Source: an uncultured Alphaproteobacteria bacterium (GTDB taxonomy: Bacteria; Pseudomonadota; Alphaproteobacteria; Rhodobacterales; Rhodobacteraceae). From it: a stretch of DNA of 64,000 bases. Positions within the stretch are counted from its first letter, which is position 1; every line of letters starts with the position of its first letter. The notes under the pieces are model-generated. The model made no database searches. It was not told the origin of the DNA and was given only the letters and a program-made list of their open reading frames with translations. This document shows positions 1 through 7,743 of this stretch, piece by piece. Location of the stretch: NCBI GenBank assembly GCA_902619165.1, contig CACNDI010000002.1, positions 154,523 to 218,522 of the forward strand, read 5' to 3'. The position numbers and the translations under genes are program-made.

Positions 1-65
1 TTCAACAGTTTTCTTCAATTAATGAAAAGGTCGATAGTGTTTACAATCGCTTAAAAAATGACTAA
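1..65 (+). CDS. C-terminal tail of an unidentified upstream gene (partial)
   Basis: One plus-strand frame is open from the left edge and ends with TAA at 63-65. It encodes about 20 polar residues ending in YNRLKND. The stop lies just inside the next gene, whose ATG is at 58, giving an 8-base overlap of the same kind seen at other joined genes in this window (rnc/era, argH/lptM, ribF/ycgN). That overlap is the main reason to believe it. Too little is present to name a family. Confidence 0.35.
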   Translation, partial: QQFSSINEKVDSVYNRLKND

Positions 66-756
66 CACTATGCGCCTAATTGGATTAGACGGTACCTCTT
101 CTGGCTGGATTGCATCAATAGGAAACTCAAGAGACAGGTGTTTATCTACCGTAAAATTTTCTGAAGACCTGAATAAACTTTATTGCGACTACCCTGAAAG
201 TTTAATAGTGATAGATATGCCAATCGAGTTAAATAAAAAAAACTACTTACGAACATGTGACGTTTTGGCAAAGAAATATCTAGGAAAAGCTTTTCAATCC
301 TCGATATTTATTCCGCCGTTAAAGAGAGTTCTTAAATGCGATACTTATCAAGAAGCGAATGAGCTTAGCAAGAAAATAACAGGAAAAGGTTTATCAAAGC
401 AATCGTGGCACTTAAAAAGTAAAATTAGCGAGGTACAAAAAATTTCTAAGTTATCTAAAAAAGTTTACGAGGGCCATCCCGAGTGCAGTTTCAAAATGCT
501 AAAAAAGGAACCTTTAAAGGCAAAAAAAAAGTCAGTATCAGGAATTTTTGAAAGATTAGATCTCTTAGAAAGAGAAGGTTTAGATCCTTTATCAGTGAAC
601 TTGAAGTTAGAAAATAATTCCTCAATAAAGATCGATGATGTTTTGGACTCTATGGTTCTATTCGTAACGGCGTTAAGGATAGTTGAAGGAAATTATTTAT
701 GTCTAGAAAAAATAGAAATTACGGATAGTGATAATAATGGCAAAATTTATATATAA
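58..756 (+). CDS. DUF429 family protein (predicted RNase H-fold nuclease)
   Basis: The 232-residue protein opens with LIGLDGTSSGW, an acidic strand like the first catalytic strand of RNase H-fold proteins, followed near residue 50 by VIDMPIEL, the conserved Asp-containing strand of the DUF429 family. A further acidic segment (DVLDSMV) lies near residue 190. DUF429 proteins are predicted nucleases without a firmly established substrate. It is Lys-rich and has no signal peptide, so it is probably cytoplasmic. A second Met five codons in is an alternative start. The gene lies 63 bases before the acyl-CoA dehydrogenase, but no functional link is evident. Confidence 0.7.
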   Translation: MTNTMRLIGLDGTSSGWIASIGNSRDRCLSTVKFSEDLNKLYCDYPESLIVIDMPIELNKKNYLRTCDVLAKKYLGKAFQSSIFIPPLKRVLKCDTYQEANELSKKITGKGLSKQSWHLKSKISEVQKISKLSKKVYEGHPECSFKMLKKEPLKAKKKSVSGIFERLDLLEREGLDPLSVNLKLENNSSIKIDDVLDSMVLFVTALRIVEGNYLCLEKIEITDSDNNGKIYI

Positions 757-819
757 AATTAATTTGAAATTATCGCCAAAACTAACATATAACATTAAGG
801 TGCTTAAGGAGTAATCACA

Positions 820-2499
820 GTGAATATATCTACGCCAGTTGATGATAAAATGAATAATGACTTTGTGATCGATGATGGAGAGATTATCAAAAAATCACTA
901 GCAGTCGCTAAAAAATTAGAGGTTTACCTAGACGAGTTAAAGGTTGTAGTCAAAAATAGTTTTAGTAATTCAAAAGAAGACAACAAGTATCAAAGCAAGC
1001 TACACGGGCTCGCATGGGTAGCAACATACGTTGAAGCCTTAAAGCAAATGTCCATATGGGCCGATGAACTCTATAAGAGCCGAAACTTTAAAAAAGCTGA
1101 ACGAACAATATTAATTTTGAGCTTTAACGAATATTTAAACCAGCTTTTTGGTGGTATAATGATGTCTCAAAACGAAATTATCAGGCCTGTGGACCTTGAT
1201 TACAAAAAAGTGGCGCTTGAGAAATTAGACTGTGAAGATGTTTTATTCTTTAGAGATGAAATTGATGTCGATTATCTAAGATCACAATTAATTGAACTTA
1301 TTACTAGAAATGAAGGCACTTCCTTTATTGGTAACGATGGTTTAAATGAAGATCAAACAATGATCAGACAAGAATTTTATAAGTTTGCTAAAGAAAAAAT
1401 AGAACCATTTGCACATGAGTGGCATCTTAAAGATGAGCTTATACCCTTAAGTATAATTGAAGAACTCGCTGACTTGGGTGTATTTGGGTTAACCATTCCA
1501 GAGGAGTTTGGAGGCACTGGTCTTGACAAAATCACAATGTGTGTTGTTTCTGAGGAGCTTTCAAGAGGTTACATCGGTGTTGGAAGCCTCGCTACTAGGA
1601 CCGACATTGCATCTGAGTTGATCCTCTGCGGCGGTTCTATAGAACAGAAAGAACGTTGGTTACCAAAAATATCGTCTGGTGAAATTATGCCAACAGCAGT
1701 TTTCACAGAACCAAATACTGGATCAGATCTAGGTAATCTACAGACACGCGCTACTTTGAACGGTGAAGAATATAGTATTACAGGAAACAAAACATGGATA
1801 ACGCATGCATCCAGAGCCAACCTAATGACTTTATTAGCTCGCTCAGACAGGAACAAAGGTGGCTATAAAGGCTTGTCGATGTTTCTGGCACCAAAATCAC
1901 CCGGGGAAGATAATGATGATTTTCCTGATCAGGGTATAAAGGGTGGAGAGATCGAAGTTTTAGGTTACAGAGGAATGAAGGAGTATGAAGTAAGTTTTGA
2001 TGATTTTAGGGTCGATAAAAAGAACTTACTTGGAGAAGAGGAAGGGAAAGGTTTTACACAATTGATGGAAACATTCGAAAGTGCTCGTATTCAAACGGCT
2101 GCGAGAGCAATCGGTGTCGCCAAAAATGCCTTTGACTTGGGCCTCAAGTATGCTGATGAACGAAGTCAATTTGGACAAAAGATTATTAAATTTCCTCGGG
2201 TCAGGGATAAATTAGTAAATATGGCTGTCGAAATAATGGTCGCTAAGCAACTTACTTATTTCTCAGCAAGAGCTAAGGATGATGGTAAAAGATGTGACTT
2301 AGAAGCAGGAATGGCGAAGTTGTTGGCGGCTAGGGTTGCTTGGACAGCAGCCGACAATTCCTTGCAAATCCATGGAGGAAATGGCTTTGCCCTTGAATAT
2401 CAAATAAGCCGCGTACTTTGTGATGCGCGAATACTCAACATTTTTGAAGGTGCTGCAGAAATTCAAGCCCAAGTTATAGCAAAGCGTATCTTAAATTAA
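820..2499 (+). CDS. mcd: Acyl-CoA dehydrogenase, probable (2S)-methylsuccinyl-CoA dehydrogenase
   Basis: The protein has 559 residues, against about 380-400 for ordinary acyl-CoA dehydrogenases. The extra N-terminal region of about 170 residues, with SQNEIIRPVDL, resembles the extension of methylsuccinyl-CoA dehydrogenase of the ethylmalonyl-CoA pathway, an FAD enzyme oxidising methylsuccinyl-CoA to mesaconyl-CoA and passing electrons to ETF. The C-terminal two thirds is a full dehydrogenase domain: FTEPNTGSD in the middle, IHGGNGFALEYQISR near the end, and IFEGAAEIQ with the catalytic base probably Glu543. GTG start at 820, eight bases after AAGGAG. Its stop shares the palindrome TTAA with the stop of recO on the other strand. 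Family membership is certain; substrate is inferred from architecture and from malyl-CoA lyase and epimerase genes nearby. Confidence 0.78.
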   Translation: MNISTPVDDKMNNDFVIDDGEIIKKSLAVAKKLEVYLDELKVVVKNSFSNSKEDNKYQSKLHGLAWVATYVEALKQMSIWADELYKSRNFKKAERTILILSFNEYLNQLFGGIMMSQNEIIRPVDLDYKKVALEKLDCEDVLFFRDEIDVDYLRSQLIELITRNEGTSFIGNDGLNEDQTMIRQEFYKFAKEKIEPFAHEWHLKDELIPLSIIEELADLGVFGLTIPEEFGGTGLDKITMCVVSEELSRGYIGVGSLATRTDIASELILCGGSIEQKERWLPKISSGEIMPTAVFTEPNTGSDLGNLQTRATLNGEEYSITGNKTWITHASRANLMTLLARSDRNKGGYKGLSMFLAPKSPGEDNDDFPDQGIKGGEIEVLGYRGMKEYEVSFDDFRVDKKNLLGEEEGKGFTQLMETFESARIQTAARAIGVAKNAFDLGLKYADERSQFGQKIIKFPRVRDKLVNMAVEIMVAKQLTYFSARAKDDGKRCDLEAGMAKLLAARVAWTAADNSLQIHGGNGFALEYQISRVLCDARILNIFEGAAEIQAQVIAKRILN

Positions 2500-3230
2500 A
2501 GCTTATTGAGTAATAATATCCTATTTCTCAATCTGAAAAAATGGTCTGTTTGGAACCCTTTTACCGGGTGCAAATACTTTTTTATAAAATATTCAGTAAG
2601 TTTTAAACCATTTTCCAAATCGGCTATAGATAAAATTTTTTCCGACTTCCTGTTTCCTAAAAAATCTGGGAGTACTAGCAATTTTTTTTCCCATCCAATG
2701 CTTGATTTACTTGAAACAGCACAACCACTCTTCGGGGATACGAACTTTAAGTCTTTTTTTGAACCACTCACTACACACTTAGCTAAATCAAGCCCAAATC
2801 CAAGACTTGTTAATAATTGTAACTCCCATTCTACATACCTTTTTAACTTCTCTTTAATGCTGTGTTCCCCTTCAACACACATAATTGTTTGGTGATATAG
2901 ATCATCGAAATCGACTCTTTCTGGTAAAAATGAGGAGCAAAGAACACAAATCAAGTTAAAAATTTCCAATCCAATTCGCTCTTCACTAATTATATGGTAT
3001 CTTGATTTTATCAATTCGACCTTAAAAGTACCGAGGCTTTCTTCAAATCTCGAGTTCCAAGTTAAAAATAGTTGATTTCCAGGCTGGATAACAGATTTAC
3101 TCTTTTTGTTAAATGCACCTCTTACTAAACCCACCCTTCGACCAAAAGACACTGTAAATACATTTATTAGAGCTGAAGTCTCACCATACGCCCTTGCGTC
3201 TAAAAGAAGTCCTTCCCCTTGCCATTGCAT
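2496..3230 (-). CDS. recO: DNA repair protein RecO
   Basis: The 244-residue protein has the RecO N-terminal OB-fold start (GEGLLLDARAYGETSALINVF), a basic stretch after it, then the helical C-terminal domain. RecO loads RecA onto SSB-coated single-stranded DNA together with RecR in gap repair. Only two of the cysteines sometimes used for zinc remain in the C-terminal part (CVVSGSKKDL...SGCAVS). It is the last gene of the minus-strand block that starts at folK, three bases after the DUF1491 gene; recO close to era and rnc is a common arrangement. Its end overlaps the mcd end by four bases. Confidence 0.93.
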   Translation of the reverse strand: MQWQGEGLLLDARAYGETSALINVFTVSFGRRVGLVRGAFNKKSKSVIQPGNQLFLTWNSRFEESLGTFKVELIKSRYHIISEERIGLEIFNLICVLCSSFLPERVDFDDLYHQTIMCVEGEHSIKEKLKRYVEWELQLLTSLGFGLDLAKCVVSGSKKDLKFVSPKSGCAVSSKSSIGWEKKLLVLPDFLGNRKSEKILSIADLENGLKLTEYFIKKYLHPVKGFQTDHFFRLRNRILLLNKL

Positions 3231-3233
3231 TTT

Positions 3234-3560
3234 TTACAATCCTTGCTTCAGAAAAAGGCCATTCAAGTCAAAGTCTTTTGATACCACCTCAATAAGCCAT
3301 AGGTCAGTATCTATATCTGACTGTTTCCTGAAAAACTCTTTAATACTTGATTCTGTGAAAGTACTAAGAAATTTAATTTTTTTACCCTCATTATAGTCAT
3401 TAACCCTATGATAGACATCATATAGGCCCTTACCCTTATCATGTTTTACAAAAATTGCTCCTGCGTCACCATCACCTTTACGCTCAATGTAGACCGAAAT
3501 TCCTTTTCGTTCCAGACTCCATCGAATTGTGTCCACAATCATCTTGGCTTTTAAATTCAT
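3234..3560 (-). CDS. DUF1491 family protein
   Basis: A 108-residue protein matching the DUF1491 family, which is largely alphaproteobacterial and has no known function. Typical features: an N-terminal helix (VDTIRWSLERKGI), a GDGDAGAIFVKH segment, and a C-terminal LWLIEV strand. No signal peptide or membrane segment. It lies between era (one base upstream) and recO (three bases downstream), so it is surely co-transcribed with them. Confidence 0.75.
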   Translation of the reverse strand: MNLKAKMIVDTIRWSLERKGISVYIERKGDGDAGAIFVKHDKGKGLYDVYHRVNDYNEGKKIKFLSTFTESSIKEFFRKQSDIDTDLWLIEVVSKDFDLNGLFLKQGL

Positions 3561-4424
3561 TTAATTCTTAACTCGATTTTTTATCTTCAGTCGAATAAAA
3601 AGGTGTACTTTACTTTTTAAAAATTTCTGCATATCCAGTCTTGCTTGCACAGATATCATTTTTATGGACTTGCCTTCCTTTCCTAAAATTATAGGCTTAT
3701 AGCTCTTTTTATTTAACCAAATAGTCTGGTATACTTTCAGTGATTTATTAGCGCTAGCTTCAATATAATCGGTCTTTATTTCCAAATTATATGGTATTTC
3801 TTCATGAATAAACTCAAAGACTTTCTCTCTTGTTAGTTCCGATAGAAAATTTTTTTTACTTATATTACTTTTATAGGTCTTATGGAACAGCCATTCGTTA
3901 GAATATGCCTGTTTTTCTAACCAGTTCAAAAATCTTTCCATACCCGACTTTTTACTCAAAGAAATAAAGAACGTTTCATCAAAATTGATAACACCATTTA
4001 TTTTCTTAGTAATCTCAAAAAGATTTACCTTCTCAATGCAGTCAATCTTATTGATAATGAGAATCTTTTTCCTAAATTTATTCTCATTGTTATTCAGCCA
4101 GTTTCTAAACTCATCACCTATAGATTGGCTTTTTTTCGTGTTATCAACCATGTAAATAAACACATCTACATTTTCAGCAACCGTTTTGAACGTTTCGGAA
4201 ATTCGAATATTTTTTTCTATTTTATTCAATCCAGGAGTATCAAAAAATATTAGTTGGCTATTATCTTTTGTGATAACTCCAGTGGTGTTCCTCTGGGTAG
4301 TCTGCGCTTTCCGTGACACAATAGAGACTTTTTCTCCAACAAGAGAGTTCAACAAAGTACTTTTTCCAACATTAGGTTTTCCAACAATTAGCGCTTTCAG
4401 TAGCTTTCTTTGATAATCACTCAT
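3561..4424 (-). CDS. era: GTPase Era
   Basis: The 287-residue GTPase has the G1 loop GKPNVGKS at residues 15-22, the switch region around TTQRNTTG, G3 in FDTPGL, and G4 as NKID. The C-terminal KH domain carries GKEGKSIK as its RNA-binding loop. Era binds the 3' end of 16S rRNA and helps 30S maturation. The ATG overlaps the end of rnc by eight bases, so the two are probably translationally coupled; rnc-era pairing is widely conserved. Confidence 0.96.
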   Translation of the reverse strand: MSDYQRKLLKALIVGKPNVGKSTLLNSLVGEKVSIVSRKAQTTQRNTTGVITKDNSQLIFFDTPGLNKIEKNIRISETFKTVAENVDVFIYMVDNTKKSQSIGDEFRNWLNNNENKFRKKILIINKIDCIEKVNLFEITKKINGVINFDETFFISLSKKSGMERFLNWLEKQAYSNEWLFHKTYKSNISKKNFLSELTREKVFEFIHEEIPYNLEIKTDYIEASANKSLKVYQTIWLNKKSYKPIILGKEGKSIKMISVQARLDMQKFLKSKVHLFIRLKIKNRVKN

Positions 4425-5106
4425 TAATATTGCTAATCTTTTTTAAAATTAGTTCAGCTGCTTTTGTTTCTGCCATTCTTTTGGTCGAGCCATTACCTAC
4501 GGCCTTTAAGCCTGTCTCCAATGAGACTTCAACACAAAAATCAGGGTCATGATCTGGTCCAGTTCTAGATATTTGTCTATATATTGGTGGTTCTTGCCCT
4601 TTAGATTGTAATAATTCCTGTAATGCAGTTTTCGCATGTGCCTCTATATCTCTAACAATATCAATCTGCTTTTTCCAAATCTTAAGAACTATCTCTTTGG
4701 AGATCTTCAAACCTGAATCCAAGAAAATAGCGGCTATCAAGGCTTCCACTGCATTTCCTAATATCTTGTCTTTTTGACGATTGCTAGTACGCTTTACTGA
4801 TTTACCTAAAGTCAATAAATTTTCTAGTCCAATTTCTTTTGCAATAAGAGCACACGTTTCTTTCTTAACAAGATAGTTGTAGTAAGTTGCAATTTGGCCT
4901 TCAGTAGAATTAGGGTTTAGCCTTAGTAACTCTTCTGCTATTATTAAACCGAGAACTCTATCTCCTAAGAATTCCAACCTCTCGTTATTAGTTTTGCTTG
5001 ATTTTCTGGCAGAGGAGTGTGTGAGTGCTTCATCCAAAAGTCTATTATTCTTAAACTGATAGTTTAATAGCCTACAAATTTCTTTTTGATGATGATTGAT
5101 TTTCAC
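4417..5106 (-). CDS. rnc: Ribonuclease III
   Basis: A 229-residue dsRNA endonuclease. The signature NERLEFLGDRVLGL lies at about residues 40-53, a second acidic site (DKILGNAVEALIAAIFLDSG) follows, and a C-terminal dsRNA-binding domain occupies about residues 155-225. RNase III processes pre-rRNA and structured mRNAs. The start codon is GTG at 5106, overlapping the lepB stop by four bases (GTGA). It sits between lepB and era, the classic order. Confidence 0.96.
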   Translation of the reverse strand: MKINHHQKEICRLLNYQFKNNRLLDEALTHSSARKSSKTNNERLEFLGDRVLGLIIAEELLRLNPNSTEGQIATYYNYLVKKETCALIAKEIGLENLLTLGKSVKRTSNRQKDKILGNAVEALIAAIFLDSGLKISKEIVLKIWKKQIDIVRDIEAHAKTALQELLQSKGQEPPIYRQISRTGPDHDPDFCVEVSLETGLKAVGNGSTKRMAETKAAELILKKISNINE

Positions 5107-5897
5107 CTAATGACCTTAAAGAAGCGATCTTTTCTCCAAGTCCAAAAGTAAAAGATAGAGCTACCACTAGAAGAGAATAAGATCAAAGATGCTTTACCGA
5201 TGAGATATTCTTTAGAAACCAGGCCTACCCCTCCAAATTGTCTATCAAATCTACTATCCAAAGAGTTATCTCTATTATCTCCAAGAAAAAAGTATTCATC
5301 ATCTCCAATTATAAAATCTTGAGTATCATCTCCAATGTTTTGTCCCAAATCTAGGATTTTATAGCTCTTACCATTGTCCAGCTTCTCAAGGCTTTGGTAC
5401 TTAATGCAATTCTCGTTTCCAAAGGGAACGGGTTCATTCACACATTGTGGAACTGTCTTCATTGACCCTTGCTCTATCTTTTTTTCTACGAAATCAGACA
5501 ATTCCTTTCTGATTAACATAGACTCATTTATGAATAATTTACCTTTTATCAACCTCACTTTATCTCCCGGGAGACCAATAACCCTTTTTATGTAATCTTT
5601 ACCGCTTTTTGGGTGCCTAAACACAACAACATCCCCTCTTTTGGGTTCAGAAAATAATATCCTATCACTTATTGGACAGATTGAAAATGGGCAAGAATAA
5701 CGCGAAAACCCATATGAAAACTTGTTAACAAATAAAAAATCGCCGACAAGTAGATTGGGCTTCATCGAACCAGTTGGAATCCAAAATGGCTGAAAAAATA
5801 TTGTTCGAATGATACCAGCTAAAACAAGTGCAATAATCAAAGTACTTATTAGTTCGTAAATTGGACCTTTTTTATTTCTTATATTTTTTTGCTGCAT
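5103..5897 (-). CDS. lepB: Signal peptidase I
   Basis: The 264-residue inner-membrane protease has a single N-terminal transmembrane segment (residues about 15-34), the catalytic serine in IPTGSM (Ser44) and the catalytic lysine in YIKRVIGLPGD (Lys104). The SGDNRDNS-like box appears as LGDNRDNSLDSR. It removes signal peptides from exported proteins at the periplasmic face. It lies between acpS (50 bases upstream) and rnc (four-base overlap) in the same operon, as in many Proteobacteria. Confidence 0.95.
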   Translation of the reverse strand: MQQKNIRNKKGPIYELISTLIIALVLAGIIRTIFFQPFWIPTGSMKPNLLVGDFLFVNKFSYGFSRYSCPFSICPISDRILFSEPKRGDVVVFRHPKSGKDYIKRVIGLPGDKVRLIKGKLFINESMLIRKELSDFVEKKIEQGSMKTVPQCVNEPVPFGNENCIKYQSLEKLDNGKSYKILDLGQNIGDDTQDFIIGDDEYFFLGDNRDNSLDSRFDRQFGGVGLVSKEYLIGKASLILFSSSGSSIFYFWTWRKDRFFKVIR

Positions 5898-5947
5898 GGC
5901 TTTTTATATCCAATTTAGTTACTCAGTGCAATTCCACAAATATTGAT

Positions 5948-6343
5948 CTAAGAAATTCCTTCAATAATCACGATGGCCTTTGCCCACGGGTAATCATCCG
6001 TCAAGCTGACGTGTATTTTTGAGCTATAACCAACTGGGGTCATATATTTGAGAAAGTCTTTCGCTTTTCCTTCAATAATGAGTTCTGGTTTCCCAGACCC
6101 AAGATTTACTATATGCATTTCTTTCCATGATATACCCATTCTCAAGCCTATCCCCAGAGCCTTAGAACAAGCTTCTTTAGCTGCCCATCTTTTTGAATAG
6201 GAAGATGAAGGATCATATTTTCTTCTTGACCTTTGGATTTCTAGCTCAGAAAAAACCCGTTTCTCAAAGCGATCTCCAAAGCGACCGAGTACTCTTCTAA
6301 CCCTTTCAATATTTACAAGATCGGTACCAACACCTAAAATCAT
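5948..6343 (-). CDS. acpS: Holo-[acyl-carrier-protein] synthase
   Basis: The 131-residue protein starts ILGVGTDLVNIERV, containing the Mg-binding Asp8, and carries RWAAKEACSKALG near residue 55, the second metal/CoA-binding motif of AcpS phosphopantetheinyl transferases. It transfers 4'-phosphopantetheine from CoA to apo-ACP for fatty-acid synthesis. It follows pdxJ by 11 bases, the usual pdxJ-acpS pairing. Confidence 0.95.
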   Translation of the reverse strand: MILGVGTDLVNIERVRRVLGRFGDRFEKRVFSELEIQRSRRKYDPSSSYSKRWAAKEACSKALGIGLRMGISWKEMHIVNLGSGKPELIIEGKAKDFLKYMTPVGYSSKIHVSLTDDYPWAKAIVIIEGIS

Positions 6344-6354
6344 ACTTTATCCTT

Positions 6355-7098
6355 CTACAATCTAGATTCTTTTATTTTTTGTTTCATTGTCTCGATAGCA
6401 CTCCTAAGTCCCATAAAAATACTATCACTAATTATTGCATGCCCTATATTAAGTTCTTTTATTTCGCGGATTCGACTAATGTACCCAACGGAACCAGTTG
6501 TTAGTCCATGACCGGCATGAACTTCTAATCCTATTTTGAAGGCATATTTTGCTGCTTTTTCAAGTGTTTTGATAACTTCAATGTAGTTTTTATCGTTCTT
6601 TTCGTATAGGTCACAAAAGTATCCAGTGTGGAGTTCAATGATATCGGCGCCAATACTTTTTGCAGCATCAATTTGTTTCTCACTTGGTTCGATAAATAAA
6701 GAGACTCTGATATCTTTTTGTTTTATTGGAGCTATGAAGGACCTCAAACTGGAAATTTTCTTACAAACGTCTAAACCACCCTCAGTTGTTCGTTCTTCTC
6801 TTTTCTCAGGAACCAGACAAACAGCATTAGGTAAAATGTCCAAAGCAATTTTTTGCATCTCGTTAGTAACAGCCATTTCAAGGTTCAAGGGTAGAATATT
6901 TTGTTGTTTAAGACCACTTATGTCTTGATCAACTATATGCCTGCGATCTTCTCTCAAATGTGCTGTAATCCCATCTCCTCCAGCTTCCTTTACAATTTTT
7001 GCTGCCATAAGTGGGTCAGGGTATCTTGTACCTCTAGCATTCCTTACCGTAGCAACATGGTCAATGTTTACACCAAGTCGAATCTCATCTAGTCTCAT
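6355..7098 (-). CDS. pdxJ: Pyridoxine 5'-phosphate synthase
   Basis: The 247-residue TIM-barrel enzyme begins LGVNIDHVATVRNARGTRYPDP, the PdxJ signature, and contains HLREDRRHI and HAGHGLT motifs of the active site. It condenses 1-deoxyxylulose 5-phosphate with 3-amino-2-oxopropyl phosphate to form pyridoxine phosphate. Several PLP enzymes in the window (lysA, the MalY-type lyase, the class IV aminotransferase) depend on its product. Its ATG overlaps the end of the DUF2062 gene by 14 bases. Confidence 0.95.
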   Translation of the reverse strand: MRLDEIRLGVNIDHVATVRNARGTRYPDPLMAAKIVKEAGGDGITAHLREDRRHIVDQDISGLKQQNILPLNLEMAVTNEMQKIALDILPNAVCLVPEKREERTTEGGLDVCKKISSLRSFIAPIKQKDIRVSLFIEPSEKQIDAAKSIGADIIELHTGYFCDLYEKNDKNYIEVIKTLEKAAKYAFKIGLEVHAGHGLTTGSVGYISRIREIKELNIGHAIISDSIFMGLRSAIETMKQKIKESRL

Positions 7099-7723
7099 AT
7101 CTTTTCCTCATCAGTTTTTTCTTTAACCTTTTTGCCTTAAGAGCGCTCCTCTTTTTTTGATATGTTGCAACAAGAGGTCTTAGCAAGAAATAAGATATAA
7201 CAGCAATGAAAATTCCTAAAATTAATCCACCTAATGAATATGGTATAAAAATCCCATTCAAGAATTCATTCATTCTTGGTACATTGTTTTCTCCTATTGA
7301 TCCCTCTGTAAAAAAGCTCTTGTATATCAAAAAAATAAAGTCTAAGAATCCTTCAAAAATCTTCCCACCGTCACCACTCGAATAATCACTACTGCCTAAA
7401 ATCCACTCTCCAAGCTTTAGATTAAATACTGTGATTATTGGGAAAGTTATTGGATTGCCAACGAAAGTTCCTATTAAAGATGCCAAAACATTTGCTCTAA
7501 GCAAATAACTCAATAATCCAGCGATAAGAAAATGGAGCCCAAAAAGCGGTGTAAACGATGCAAATATTCCACAACTCATACCCAAAGATATTTTGTGGGG
7601 TGTGTCGGGTATTCTCTTTAATCTTATCGCAACATACTCTATTGCTCTGGAAATCCCTTTAAAGGAAAAAATTACTTCATAAAAAAACCTAAAAATCGAT
7701 CTTCTTTCTCTTCTTTTAAACAA
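7085..7723 (-). CDS. DUF2062 family membrane protein
   Basis: A 212-residue protein with a basic N terminus, a hydrophobic hairpin region around residues 45-105 containing the family motif FVGNPITFP, and another membrane segment near residues 160-185; the C-terminal tail is strongly basic. DUF2062 proteins are inner-membrane proteins of unknown function, often encoded near pdxJ and rsh in Alphaproteobacteria, as here. It is translated 20 bases after rsh ends and overlaps pdxJ. Confidence 0.8.
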   Translation of the reverse strand: MFKRRERRSIFRFFYEVIFSFKGISRAIEYVAIRLKRIPDTPHKISLGMSCGIFASFTPLFGLHFLIAGLLSYLLRANVLASLIGTFVGNPITFPIITVFNLKLGEWILGSSDYSSGDGGKIFEGFLDFIFLIYKSFFTEGSIGENNVPRMNEFLNGIFIPYSLGGLILGIFIAVISYFLLRPLVATYQKKRSALKAKRLKKKLMRKRYETR

Positions 7724-7743
7724 GTCGTCTCTCTTTATTTTAT

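Noticed and set aside
2506..2895. 129-codon plus-strand frame after mcd
   Set aside because: Fully antisense to recO, with no motif and no ribosome-binding site.
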